A DNA stretch of 64,000 nucleotides, from assembly GCF_035194505.1 (NCBI RefSeq), contig NZ_CP136573.1, forward strand, positions 1 to 64,000, in the 5' to 3' direction. A model generated the notes under the pieces. That model was not told where the DNA came from, did no database searches, and saw nothing but the letters and a program-made list of their open reading frames with translations. The stretch comes from Erythrobacter sp. GTDB lineage: Bacteria > Pseudomonadota > Alphaproteobacteria > Sphingomonadales > Sphingomonadaceae. A program made the position numbers and the translations under genes. This document shows, piece after piece, positions 8,167 through 15,899 of the stretch; within the stretch, counting starts at the first letter, position 1, and each line of letters starts with the position of its first letter.

Positions 8167-9582
8167 ATGCAATACGTCTCGACACGCGGCAGCGCACCGG
8201 CGCTCGATTTCGAAGGGGTGACGCTCGCAGGCCTCGCCAGCGACGGAGGGCTTTATGTGCCCGCCGAATGGCCGTGTTTCTCGATCGATGAGATCCGCGC
8301 GCTGCGCGGACTTTCCTACCCCGATCTTGCCACCCGCGTGATGGCGCCGTTTGTGGCGGGCAGCCTCACCGAGGACGAACTCTCCGCAATCTGCCACAAG
8401 GTCTATGGCGATTTCGGCCACGCGGCGGTCGCCCCGCTGGTGCAGATGGATCAGCAGCACTGGCTGCTTGAACTGTTCCATGGCCCCACGCTCGCCTTCA
8501 AGGATGTTGCGCTGCAATTGCTCGGCCAGCTGTTCGAGCTGTTCCTCGAGCGCCGCGACAAGCGCCTGACGATTGTCGGTGCGACCAGCGGCGATACGGG
8601 CTCGGCCGCAATCCATGCCGTGGCGGGCGGCACCCGCGCGGAGATCTTCATGCTCCACCCCAAGGGCCGGGTGAGCGAGGTGCAGCGCCGCCAGATGACG
8701 ACGGTGCGCGCGCCCAATGTCCACAATCTTGCGATTGCGGGCAGCTTCGATGACGCGCAGGCCCATGTGAAGCGGATGTTCACCGACGCCGACGTCACCA
8801 GCGTGCTGGATCTGGGCGCGGTCAATTCGATCAACTGGGCGCGGCTGATGGCGCAGGTGGTCTATTATTTCGCCTCCGCGCTCCAGCTTGGCGCGCCGGA
8901 CCGGACTGTGGCCTACTCTGTGCCGACCGGCAATTTCGGGGACGTGTTCGCCGGCTATGTCGCAGCGAAAATGGGGCTGCCGATCGAGCGCCTGATCGTC
9001 GCCACCAACATCAACGACATTCTCCACCGCGCGCTTTCCTCGGGCGATTACTCGGCGGGCGGCGTCACGCCGACGATCACGCCTTCGATGGACATTCAGG
9101 TCTCCTCGAACTTCGAGCGGCTGCTGTTCGATGGCGGCGGGCGTGATGGCGCGGCGCTGGCCGAGCAGATGCGCAGCTTCGAGGCCTCCAAGGCCATGCA
9201 CCTGACCAACGCACAGGCGGAGGCGGCAGCCGCGCTGTTCACCTCTGCGCGCGCCGATCAGACCGAGACCGCGCGGGCCATGCAATGGGCTTACCGCGCG
9301 GCGGGGCAGGTGATCGATCCGCACACAGGCGTCGGTCTCCATGCCGCGCGCGCGCTGGCACAGGCTGGCGTGATCGCGCCGCAGGTGCCGCTGGTGACGC
9401 TCGCCACCGCGCATCCGGCCAAGTTCAACGATGCGGTCGAGCGTGCCATCGGCGTGCGCCCGGCACTTCCGGCGCGGGTGGGCGATCTGTTCGGGCGCGA
9501 GGAAAGCTTTGTCGAGCTGGCAGGCGATTATGCCACCACCCGCGACTATGTGCTGGGCCACGCTGCGGACGCGAAAGGCTGA
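8167..9582 (+). CDS. thrC: Threonine synthase
   Basis: A 471-residue PLP enzyme that converts O-phosphohomoserine to threonine. The PLP lysine is K112 in HGPTLAFKDVALQLL, and the phosphate-binding region is GATSGDTGSAAIHAV. The N-terminal YVSTRGSAPALDFEGVTLAGLASDGGLYVP layout (in pieces: STRG, LAGLASDGGLY) is diagnostic of the longer, fungal/proteobacterial ThrC class. It starts 13 bp after SURF1, so it may be read from the oxidase operon, and its stop overlaps the next gene (TGATG). Confidence 0.96.
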   Translation: MQYVSTRGSAPALDFEGVTLAGLASDGGLYVPAEWPCFSIDEIRALRGLSYPDLATRVMAPFVAGSLTEDELSAICHKVYGDFGHAAVAPLVQMDQQHWLLELFHGPTLAFKDVALQLLGQLFELFLERRDKRLTIVGATSGDTGSAAIHAVAGGTRAEIFMLHPKGRVSEVQRRQMTTVRAPNVHNLAIAGSFDDAQAHVKRMFTDADVTSVLDLGAVNSINWARLMAQVVYYFASALQLGAPDRTVAYSVPTGNFGDVFAGYVAAKMGLPIERLIVATNINDILHRALSSGDYSAGGVTPTITPSMDIQVSSNFERLLFDGGGRDGAALAEQMRSFEASKAMHLTNAQAEAAAALFTSARADQTETARAMQWAYRAAGQVIDPHTGVGLHAARALAQAGVIAPQVPLVTLATAHPAKFNDAVERAIGVRPALPARVGDLFGREESFVELAGDYATTRDYVLGHAADAKG

Positions 9583-10469
9583 TGGCAAGCCTCGTCCAGC
9601 AGCCGCTGGTGATGGAATGCGCCGGCTGGGACTCCTACCGCCTGCTCGACAGCGGGGCGGGGCGCAAGTGGGAGGCGTTCGGCCCCCATTCCTTCATCCG
9701 CCCCGAACCGCAGGCGATGTGGCAGCCGCGCCTCGCGGACTGGCCCGCAGCAGGCGAGTTCATCCCCGGCTCGGACGAGGATGGCGGCGGGCGCTGGCAG
9801 TTCACGCAAAACCTGCCTGATGAAGGCTGGGAGCTCGACTGGAACGAGGTGCACTTCACCGCCCGCCCGACACCATTCCGCCACCTGCAATTCTTCCCCG
9901 ACATGGCTCCGGTGTGGGACTGGATGCGCTTGCAGCTGGACGGGATGGACGCGGCCGAGAGCCTCAACCTGTTCGGCTACACTGGCCTTGGCACGCTCGC
10001 GCTCTCGGCCCACGGCAAGGTCACGCATGTGGATGCGTCCAAGAAGTCCGTGGCACAGGCGCGCGAGAACGCCGCGCTCACGGGGCTCACGGATCGCCCG
10101 ATCCGCTGGCTCACCGATGATGCTGCAAAATTCACCGCGCGCGAGGTGCGGCGGGGCAAGCGCTATGACGGGATCATCCTCGATCCCCCCAAGTTCGGGC
10201 GCGGCCCCGATGGCGAGGTGTGGCGGCTGGAGGAGCACCTGCCCGGCCTCATCGCCGACTGCGCGAAGCTGCTCGACAAGGACAGCCGCTTCCTGTTCCT
10301 CACCGTCTATGCCGTGCGCATGAGCAGCCTTGCGATCGCGGGCCTGCTGGAAGAGGCCTTGTGCGGCCTGCCCGGACAGATCGAGCATGGCGACCTTGCG
10401 GTGCGCGAGGAAGGCGAGGGCGGACGCCTTCTGCCCACTGCGATTTTCGCCCGCTGGTCCCATTCCTGA
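9582..10469 (+). CDS. Class I SAM-dependent methyltransferase, RlmI/RlmK-like
   Basis: The start at 9582 overlaps the thrC stop by one base and gives a 295-residue protein. The SAM-binding region is LNLFGYTGLGTLALSAHG followed by THVDASKKSV, and the catalytic-pocket signature is IILDPPKFGRG, as in the RlmI/YccW group that methylates cytosine in 23S rRNA. The N-terminal PUA domain of true RlmI is not obvious, so the exact RNA target is uncertain. It is the second gene of a tight thrC-folB-moa run. Confidence 0.82.
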   Translation: MASLVQQPLVMECAGWDSYRLLDSGAGRKWEAFGPHSFIRPEPQAMWQPRLADWPAAGEFIPGSDEDGGGRWQFTQNLPDEGWELDWNEVHFTARPTPFRHLQFFPDMAPVWDWMRLQLDGMDAAESLNLFGYTGLGTLALSAHGKVTHVDASKKSVAQARENAALTGLTDRPIRWLTDDAAKFTAREVRRGKRYDGIILDPPKFGRGPDGEVWRLEEHLPGLIADCAKLLDKDSRFLFLTVYAVRMSSLAIAGLLEEALCGLPGQIEHGDLAVREEGEGGRLLPTAIFARWSHS

Positions 10470-10485
10470 GGTAAGGGCCGCGGCC

Positions 10486-10872
10486 ATGACCGATTCGCTT
10501 ATCCTCGAAGTCAACAATCTCGTCGTCGATGTCCTGACCGGCATCTATTCGGAAGAGACCGGCAAGCCCCAGCCGCTGCGCATCTCGATCGCGGCGCGCT
10601 ATGCTGTCGCGGATCGATACGATCCCGAAACCCCGCTCGATGCGTCCAAGAACTACATGGATCTGAAGTTCGCAGCCTCGGGCGGCCTGCCCGAGGGCGT
10701 GCACTTCACCCTGATCGAGGCGGTGGCCGATCATATCTGCCAGACCCTGTTCGTGCAGGATACCCGCGTTGCGGCGGTGACGGTCAAGATCGTCAAGCTT
10801 GCGATTGCCGAAGCGGACGAGGAAATCGGCATCACGCTCCACCGCGAGCGGCCCGCCGATCACGGAGCCTGA
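10486..10872 (+). CDS. folB: Dihydroneopterin aldolase family protein
   Basis: A 128-residue protein of the FolB fold, which splits or epimerises dihydroneopterin in folate synthesis. The N-terminus has the family layout V-V-D-V-L-T-G-I-Y-S-E-E, with the Glu that replaces the usual peptide E, and the C-terminal catalytic-type Lys lies in VTVKIVKLAIAEA. The start at 10486 follows 16 bp after the methyltransferase stop and is preceded by a weak purine stretch. A half-length SDR-like gene follows 4 bp later. Confidence 0.82.
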   Translation: MTDSLILEVNNLVVDVLTGIYSEETGKPQPLRISIAARYAVADRYDPETPLDASKNYMDLKFAASGGLPEGVHFTLIEAVADHICQTLFVQDTRVAAVTVKIVKLAIAEADEEIGITLHRERPADHGA

Positions 10873-10876
10873 GGCT

Positions 10877-11194
10877 ATGATGCGCCGGCTCGACGTGGCC
10901 GTTCTGCCGGAGAGCGCGCTGGACGCAGGCACCGCCTTCATGGCCGAACATCTCGCGCAAGCCCGCGCGATCCTTGCCGATCCCGAGACCACCGCACTGG
11001 CGATCATCCTTGCCCCGGCAACGCATAATCACGGCGACTGGCGGCTGGCGCTTGCCCGCGATCTCGCCCGCGAGGCAGCCCCCAAGCGCGTTAATGTGGT
11101 GGCAGGCACGCCCGGCGCGGCGCTGGAGGCAACCTTACGCTTTTTGGCAGATGCGCCGGGGGTGACAGGCCAGTATTGCCTGTGTCATGAATGA
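10877..11194 (+). CDS. 105-residue protein resembling the C-terminal half of a short-chain dehydrogenase
   Basis: A small gene between folB and moaA. Residues ~52-103 (LALARDLAREAAPKRVNVVAG, in pieces, then LRFLADAPGVTGQ) follow the pattern of the end of an SDR such as the pteridine reductase FolM. The N-terminal TGxxxGxG cofactor loop and the YxxxK catalytic pair are absent. It could be a shortened Rossmann protein or a decayed FolM neighbour of folB. It overlaps the moaA start by 8 bp, so it is translated in the operon. Function unknown. Confidence 0.65.
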   Translation: MMRRLDVAVLPESALDAGTAFMAEHLAQARAILADPETTALAIILAPATHNHGDWRLALARDLAREAAPKRVNVVAGTPGAALEATLRFLADAPGVTGQYCLCHE

Positions 11195-12257
11195 GCGTGT
11201 GTCCCTCTCCCAGCCTCGCAAGCCCGATCTGATCCTGCTGCGCGATCCCGCGGAGACGCCGCACGCGCCGCTGGTCGATGCCTTCATGCGCCGCATCACC
11301 TATCTGCGCCTTTCGGTCACCGATCGCTGCGATCTGCGCTGCGAATACTGCATGCCCGAACGCATGACCTTCCTGCCCAAGAGGGAAGTGCTGAGCCTTG
11401 AGGAGCTTTACGATCTCGCCACCGGCTTCATCGCCCGCGGGGTGACCAAGATCCGGATCACCGGCGGCGAACCGCTGGTGCGGCGCGACATCATCGATCT
11501 GTTCACCGCGCTGGGCCGCCGTTTGGGGCATGATTTGCAGGAGCTGACGCTTACCACCAACGGCACCCAGCTCGCCACCCATGCCGAGGCGCTGGCGCGG
11601 GCGGGCGTGCGGCGGGTCAATGTCTCGCTCGACACGCGCGACCGGGCGAAGTTTGCTGCGCTCACGCGCCGGGACAGCCTGCCCCAGGTGCTCGAAGGGA
11701 TCGCGGCGGCCAAGGCGGCCGGGCTCAAGGTCAAACTGAACGCCGTGGCGCTCAAGGGCGTGAACGGCGAGGAATTGCCCGATCTCATCGCCTGGGCGCA
11801 TGGCGAGGGGCATGATGTCACCCTCATCGAGGTCATGCCGATGGGCGATGTCGAGGCCGAGCGGCTCGACCAGTATCTCCCGCTCGACGATGTGCGCGCC
11901 GCGCTCGTGCAGCGCTGGACCCTCACGGAGAGCAACCACGCCACCGGCGGCCCGGCGCGCTATGTCGATATTGCCGACACCGGCGGACGGCTGGGCTTCA
12001 TCACCCCGCACACCAACAATTTCTGCGCCAGCTGCAACCGCCTGCGGGTGACGGCGACGGGCCAGCTCTATCCCTGCCTTGGCGGGGGCGAGCGGGTTGA
12101 TCTGCGCGCCGCGCTGCGCTCGGACAATCCCGAGGGCAATCTCGCCGCCGCGCTCGACGAGGCGCTGCGGATCAAGCCGGAAAAGCACCACTTCCGCATG
12201 GACGCGCGCGGGGCGGAGCCGGCCACTGTGCGCCACATGTCGATGACGGGAGGCTGA
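11187..12257 (+). CDS. moaA: GTP 3',8-cyclase (molybdenum cofactor synthesis protein A)
   Basis: A 356-residue radical-SAM enzyme that, with MoaC, turns GTP into cyclic pyranopterin monophosphate, the first step of molybdenum cofactor synthesis. The N-terminal cluster motif is C48-x3-C52-x2-C55 (DRCDLRCEYC), and the second cluster near the C-terminus is CASCNRLR followed 13 residues later by another Cys. The C-terminus ends in Gly-Gly, which is needed for activity. About 30 extra N-terminal residues precede the core domain. moaD follows 5 bp later; moaC and moeA are not in this window. Confidence 0.96.
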   Translation: MNERVSLSQPRKPDLILLRDPAETPHAPLVDAFMRRITYLRLSVTDRCDLRCEYCMPERMTFLPKREVLSLEELYDLATGFIARGVTKIRITGGEPLVRRDIIDLFTALGRRLGHDLQELTLTTNGTQLATHAEALARAGVRRVNVSLDTRDRAKFAALTRRDSLPQVLEGIAAAKAAGLKVKLNAVALKGVNGEELPDLIAWAHGEGHDVTLIEVMPMGDVEAERLDQYLPLDDVRAALVQRWTLTESNHATGGPARYVDIADTGGRLGFITPHTNNFCASCNRLRVTATGQLYPCLGGGERVDLRAALRSDNPEGNLAAALDEALRIKPEKHHFRMDARGAEPATVRHMSMTGG

Positions 12258-12262
12258 GCCGC

Positions 12263-12502
12263 GTGGTGACCGTGGTGTTCCTCGGCAAGCTGGCCGATCT
12301 TGCAGGTGCGCCCTCGTTGCAGATGGCCGCTCCGCTCGACTGGACGGGCCTCAAGGCCGCGCTGCCCGAGGCGCTTTCCGCCGCGCTCGACGATCCGCGG
12401 AATCGCGTCGCTGTGAACGGCTCGCTGATCGCTGACAAGGCGGGCTTGCAGGCTGGCGATGGCGACGAGATCGCGCTGCTGCCGCCGGTATCGGGGGGCT
12501 GA
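12263..12502 (+). CDS. moaD: Molybdopterin synthase sulfur-carrier subunit
   Basis: A 79-residue ubiquitin-like protein that ends in Gly-Gly, the site of thiocarboxylate formation for sulfur transfer to the pterin. The start is GTG at 12263 (a second GTG follows immediately). The VFLGKLADLAG N-terminus and the DEIALLPPVSGG C-terminus match MoaD. Its stop overlaps the moaE ATG by one base, so the two subunits are probably coupled in translation. Confidence 0.93.
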   Translation: MVTVVFLGKLADLAGAPSLQMAAPLDWTGLKAALPEALSAALDDPRNRVAVNGSLIADKAGLQAGDGDEIALLPPVSGG

Positions 12503-12942
12503 TGCGCGATATCCGCCTGCTCCACCAGATGTTTATCCCCGGCATGCTGATCGGCCCGTTCACCCAGGCCAATCCCGGCCTCGGCGGCGTGTGCACCTTC
12601 GTCGGCGAGGTGCGGTTCGATAACGGGGTCGAGGCGCTCGAGCTCACCCATTACGAACCACTGACCCTGCCGGGGATGCATGAGCTTGCCGACCGGGCGT
12701 TTGCGCGCTTCGATCTGATGGGCTTGCTGATGGTCCACCGGGTCGGGCAGATGCGCCCGGGCGAGCCGATTGTCTGCGTCTCGGCCGCCGCGCTGCATCG
12801 CCGCGATGCGATCGATGCGGTGGATTTCTGCATGGATCACCTCAAGAGCGCCGCATGGTTCTGGAAGCGCGAGAAGCGGGGCGGCGAATGGCACTGGATC
12901 GAGCCGCGTGATCAGGACGCGATTGATCTTGCTCGCTGGTAA
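12502..12942 (+). CDS. moaE: Molybdopterin synthase catalytic subunit
   Basis: A 146-residue large subunit of molybdopterin synthase, which inserts two sulfurs into cyclic pyranopterin monophosphate with MoaD. Recognisable parts are GGVCTFVGEVRFDNG near residue 30, the MVHRVGQMRPGEPIV stretch, and the active-site region S-A-A-W-F-W-K-R-E-K with the conserved lysines. It is the last gene of the plus-strand run that began with coxB and is followed at once by a strong hairpin. Confidence 0.95.
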   Translation: MRDIRLLHQMFIPGMLIGPFTQANPGLGGVCTFVGEVRFDNGVEALELTHYEPLTLPGMHELADRAFARFDLMGLLMVHRVGQMRPGEPIVCVSAAALHRRDAIDAVDFCMDHLKSAAWFWKREKRGGEWHWIEPRDQDAIDLARW

Positions 12943-12964
12943 CCAAAGCGCGATGCGCTTTGGT
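12942..12964 (+). terminator. Hairpin terminator after moaE
   Basis: A perfect 10-bp stem ACCAAAGCGC/GCGCTTTGGT closes on a GAT loop and begins at the last base of the moaE stop. There is no long T-run afterwards. Position at the end of the long operon supports a transcript end or 3' stabiliser. Confidence 0.65.
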
Positions 12965-12990
12965 CAAGCCCGTGCGGCGCCTGAGCAAGC

Positions 12991-13024
12991 CCAGCGCGTG
13001 ATGCGATAGCATCTGGCGCGCTGG
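12991..13024. repeat. Second stem-loop upstream of the FNR-box promoter
   Basis: Outer arms CCAGCGCG/CGCGCTGG enclose inner arms GATGC/GCATC around a GATA loop. It lies between the moaE hairpin and the FNR box. It may be part of the transcript end or an insulating structure; no function is proven. Confidence 0.45.
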
Positions 13025-13036
13025 AAAAGCCATGAT

Positions 13037-13078
13037 TTGATCCCGGTCAAAGCGCGGGAGTCATGCGGCGGTTAATCC
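13037..13078 (+). promoter_or_regulatory. FNR box with class II promoter for the 145-residue membrane protein
   Basis: TTGATCCCGGTCAA (13037-13050) matches the FNR consensus TTGAT-N4-ATCAA at 9 of 10 fixed positions. A -10-like TAATCC lies at 13073-13078, so the box would centre near -41.5 from a start at about 13085, as in class II FNR activation. The AGGAGGAT ribosome site and the ATG at 13106 follow. An FnrL-type regulator is encoded 0.5 kb downstream. The spacing is my own count; no expression data are available. Confidence 0.7.
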
Positions 13079-13105
13079 TCCTTCCAACATCTAGGAGGAT
13101 CACCC

Positions 13106-13543
13106 ATGAGCCACATCGTTCACGAACATCTCGCCCGCGGCGAGGCCCGCATTGTCGATCTGCCTGTCGAAGCGCAGGTGCGCCATCAGGTCGAGGCGGA
13201 TCGCAATTTCGGCCTGCCGACTGCGCTCTACGGGGCGACCATCGCCTGCTATCTGGGCTTTCTGCTGATCGTCGGCAGTGCCTTTGCCAATCCGGTGCTG
13301 GCGATCCCGATGGCGATCATCGTGCTGCTGATCGCGGCCTTCTTCGGGGTTCCGGCGATCTGGACGCGGCTGACCGGCAATGTGTCGGAACCGGCCACGC
13401 TCGGCGAATTCGAGACGAAGGGCATCATGACCAACACCGGCCGCCTCGCGCCCAAGGATGCGACGATCCAGGTGCTGATCCTGCCGGTTCTGCTGGTTGT
13501 CTGGGGTCTGGCCGTGGCGGTGATCGCTGCCATCGTCGCCTGA
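13106..13543 (+). CDS. Small membrane protein of unknown function under an FNR-type promoter
   Basis: A 145-residue protein with a strong AGGAGG site 6 bp before the ATG. A polar N-terminus (~35 residues) is followed by two close hydrophobic helices (about 43-62 and 66-88), a polar segment (EFETKGIMTNTGRLAPKDA), and a third helix at the C-terminus (122-144). No catalytic motif is visible. The FNR box in front of it and the neighbouring fnr gene suggest production at low oxygen, perhaps linked to respiratory membranes. This is inference from context only. Confidence 0.8.
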   Translation: MSHIVHEHLARGEARIVDLPVEAQVRHQVEADRNFGLPTALYGATIACYLGFLLIVGSAFANPVLAIPMAIIVLLIAAFFGVPAIWTRLTGNVSEPATLGEFETKGIMTNTGRLAPKDATIQVLILPVLLVVWGLAVAVIAAIVA

Positions 13544-13573
13544 GCGCGCAGACCTTTCCCAACTCCCCGACTG

Positions 13574-13608
13574 CGGGGCGGCAGGCATAGGCCCGTCGCC
13601 CCGTAATT
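13574..13608. terminator. Bidirectional terminator between the membrane protein and fnr
   Basis: Arms CGGGGCG (13574-13580) and CGCCCCG (13597-13603) are followed by TAATTTTAT. The hairpin sits between convergent genes and can serve both, the T-rich side serving the plus strand. Confidence 0.6.
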
Positions 13609-14298
13609 TTATCTTCCCGAGATATCCTGCAGCAGGCTCGCATCGCGGATCACGATGCCGCGCTTGCCCTCGCGCTGGATCGCGCCGGTATCTTCCAGCT
13701 CGCCCAGCTTGCGGCTGACGGTCTCGATCGTGAGGCCGAGCATGTTGGCGATCTCGCCGCGGGTCAGCGGCAGTTCGAAACGGGGCGCAAGGTGGCACGA
13801 GCTGTCGCTCGCGGCGGCGGCGAAATCGTGGAGCAGGGCGGCAAGGCGCGCCTCGGCGCTGGCATGGCCTGTGAGTTCGAGCAGCGTGCGGGTCGCCAGC
13901 AGATCGGCCTGGCTGCGGCGCAGCAGCGCGCGGGCGAGGGCGGGGTAGTCCTCGATAGCGCGTTCGATATCGCGCTTGGCAAAGGTGCAAAGTCGGCTCT
14001 CGGTCAGCGCCACCACGTCGTGATGGGCAAACGGCGCGAACAGCTCGCCGATGAAGCCCGCCGGGTGGACGAGAGCGAGGATCTGCTCGTTGCCATCGGC
14101 ATCGATGGCCGAAACCTTCAGCGCACCCGACTGGAGCGTGGCGCAGGCGGCGTCTTCGTCTCCGGCAGCGAACAGCATCTCGCCACGCTTCAGGGTGCGG
14201 GTGCGCCCGGCGGCGGCCATGGCATCGCGTTCTTCCGGGGTGAGCACGGCGCAGGCCGCGGTCTCCTTCACCGGGCAGCTGGCACAAGCGAGGTTCAT
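13609..14298 (-). CDS. fnrL: Crp/Fnr family oxygen-sensing regulator, FnrL type
   Basis: A 229-residue transcription factor. N-terminal C5-x2-C8-x7-C16 plus C104 provide the four ligands expected for an oxygen-labile [4Fe-4S] cluster. A cyclic-nucleotide-type beta-roll domain follows (about 30-120), then a dimerisation helix, and a winged helix near the C-terminus. The recognition helix reads IETVSRKL, with the E192, S195, R196 pattern that reads TTGAT half-sites in FNR proteins. Such proteins switch respiratory and microaerobic genes. It is translated in overlap with the lipoprotein gene upstream (ATGA) and is convergent with the FNR-box gene. Confidence 0.9.
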   Translation of the reverse strand: MNLACASCPVKETAACAVLTPEERDAMAAAGRTRTLKRGEMLFAAGDEDAACATLQSGALKVSAIDADGNEQILALVHPAGFIGELFAPFAHHDVVALTESRLCTFAKRDIERAIEDYPALARALLRRSQADLLATRTLLELTGHASAEARLAALLHDFAAAASDSSCHLAPRFELPLTRGEIANMLGLTIETVSRKLGELEDTGAIQREGKRGIVIRDASLLQDISGR

Positions 14299-14798
14299 GA
14301 TCCGATCACCTCCCAAAGACGAGTCATCGCGGCATCCTGACCGGCCACCAGCGCCGCCACTCTGGTGCGGACGGCCTCGATATCCTGCGCGGGGGCAAAG
14401 CTCGTGGCGCTGGCGGCGGCAAGCTGATCGAGATCGGCCAGCACGGACGAGGTTGCCCCGCGTTTCGACGCAAGATCGGCCATGGCGACCAGCGCGCGGG
14501 CGCGGGCGTTGCTTTCCACCGGCTGGCCGGACGCGGCACGGGCCAGCGCAGCGGCGGTGGGCTGCTGGCCGGTGAAGGCTGTGTCGGCGGCCATCGCGCG
14601 CTCCATCAGCGCGGCAAGCTGAGCCGGATCGGCGAGCGGGCGAATCGGAGCGGGCGCCGGTTCGACTGCGGCCGGCGGGGCTGCGGTCTCGAACGGGCGC
14701 ATCGCCAGCGAGGGGTAGCGGCTGTCGCTGCCCGCACAGCCGCTCAGCACCGCAATCAGCGGCAATAGGGCAAGGTTGGTCCGTCGCAATGTCATCAT
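14295..14798 (-). CDS. Putative lipoprotein coupled to fnrL
   Basis: A 167-residue protein with a lipoprotein signal: PLIAVLSGC places the lipidated Cys about 20 residues from the chosen start. Two adjacent ATG codons (14798 and 14795) are possible starts; longer starts upstream would bury the signal. After the Cys comes an Ala/Pro-rich linker (~45-70) and an alpha-helical Ala-rich region without recognised domain. Its stop overlaps the fnrL start, so the two are made together. Function unknown. Confidence 0.7.
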   Translation of the reverse strand: MMTLRRTNLALLPLIAVLSGCAGSDSRYPSLAMRPFETAAPPAAVEPAPAPIRPLADPAQLAALMERAMAADTAFTGQQPTAAALARAASGQPVESNARARALVAMADLASKRGATSSVLADLDQLAAASATSFAPAQDIEAVRTRVAALVAGQDAAMTRLWEVIGS

Positions 14799-14884
14799 GA
14801 TCCCATGTCTCGTTACCATGGCAGCCTGTGAGGGCAAAGCCACCTGTCAGTTTGCGTGCGAGCGTTTTTTGCCATGCGCAGGCG

Positions 14885-14913
14885 TTGACTTGCCCGCGCC
14901 TTTCCCCTAACGG
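14885..14913 (+). promoter_or_regulatory. Likely promoter of rplU-rpmA
   Basis: TTGACT at 14885-14890 is separated by 17 bp from TAACGG at 14908-14913. The -35 element is strong for an alphaproteobacterial sigma-70 promoter; the -10 is weak. It lies 107 bp before rplU, leaving a leader of about 100 nt. Confidence 0.5.
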
Positions 14914-15019
14914 CGTGCCTCTTTCCGGGGCTGCACCTTCGCAAGCCTCGCACTGCCGTTCGGTTGGCATGGCTTGCCATATCCAGCCGGGCACAGCTCA
15001 AGATCGAGAGTATAAAGCC

Positions 15020-15400
15020 ATGTTCGCTGTAGTGCGCACGGGCGGCAAGCAATATCGGGTTGCCGCCGGAGACAAGATTGCCGTTGAAAAGCTCGCAGGC
15101 GAAGCCGGCGACACGATTACGCTGGGCGATGTCCTGCTGGCCGGTGAAGGCGACACCATCGCCGATGCCAAGTCGGTGACCGTCTCGGCGGAAATCATCG
15201 CCCAGGCGAAGAGCGAGAAGGTGATCGTCTTCAAGAAGCGTCGCCGCCACAACTATCGCCGCAAGAACGGCCACCGTCAGCAGATGACCCTGCTGCGCAT
15301 CACCGCCGTCGGCGCTGCTGCTGCGGAAAAGCCGGCCAAGAAGGCTGCTGCCAAGAAGACCAAGACCGAAGACGCCCCCGCGGCGGCATCGGCCGAATAA
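15020..15400 (+). CDS. rplU: 50S ribosomal protein L21
   Basis: A 126-residue ribosomal protein that binds 23S rRNA. The start MFAVVRTGGKQYRVAAGDK is the canonical L21 N-terminus, and KKRRRHNYRRKNGHRQQMT is the RNA-binding signature. The last ~25 residues form a Lys/Ala-rich extension (KPAKKAAAKKTKTEDAPAA) common in alphaproteobacteria. rpmA follows 14 bp later. Confidence 0.97.
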   Translation: MFAVVRTGGKQYRVAAGDKIAVEKLAGEAGDTITLGDVLLAGEGDTIADAKSVTVSAEIIAQAKSEKVIVFKKRRRHNYRRKNGHRQQMTLLRITAVGAAAAEKPAKKAAAKKTKTEDAPAAASAE

Positions 15401-15414
15401 GGAGCGACTGAACC

Positions 15415-15684
15415 ATGGCACACAAGAAAGCAGGCGGTTCGTCGCGTAACGGTCGTGATTCGGCCGGTCGTCGCCTTGGCGTGAAGAAGTTCGGCGGTCA
15501 GGAAGTGATCGGCGGCAACATCATCATCCGTCAGCGCGGCACCCGCGTGTACCCGGGCGTCAACGTCGGCATGGGCAAGGATCACACCCTCTATGCGCTC
15601 GACGCAGGCGTGGTGCGATTCCACTCGGGCAAGCTCGGCCGCAAATACGTCAGCGTAGACGCGATGGCCGAAGCCGCCGAATAA
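15415..15684 (+). CDS. rpmA: 50S ribosomal protein L27
   Basis: An 89-residue ribosomal protein whose N-terminal tail reaches the peptidyl transferase centre. MAHKKAGGSSRNGRDSAGRR is the classic L27 start, and no cleavable Firmicutes-type leader is present. It is the second gene of the L21-L27 pair, followed by a strong intrinsic terminator at 15751. Confidence 0.98.
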   Translation: MAHKKAGGSSRNGRDSAGRRLGVKKFGGQEVIGGNIIIRQRGTRVYPGVNVGMGKDHTLYALDAGVVRFHSGKLGRKYVSVDAMAEAAE

Positions 15685-15750
15685 GCGGACGATTCGCTAA
15701 AGGGATCGTCCGGCAAGGATGGTCCCGGTGGGTGAAAGACCCGCCACATG

Positions 15751-15796
15751 AGGGAGACAGGACCGTCCTCAACCGAGGGGGTCCGTCTCCCTTTTT
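15751..15796 (+). terminator. Intrinsic terminator after rpmA
   Basis: The arms AGGGAGAC-A-GGACC and GGTCC-GTCTCCCT pair with one bulged base around a loop of about 15 nt, and TTTTT follows. This is a textbook Rho-independent terminator. Confidence 0.9.
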
Positions 15797-15899
15797 GCAT
15801 TCTCCCTCACCAAGGCGCGCGAATCACATGATTGCGCGGCCACGAAATTGTCATGCGCCTGCCCTAGCGGCGGCGCGTGGCGAGGAAGGGAGAAGGCTC

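Noticed and set aside
15751..15764. GGGAGACAGGACC resembling the tRNA-end copy at 59020
   Set aside because: The likeness covers about ten bases and is explained by the rpmA terminator stem.
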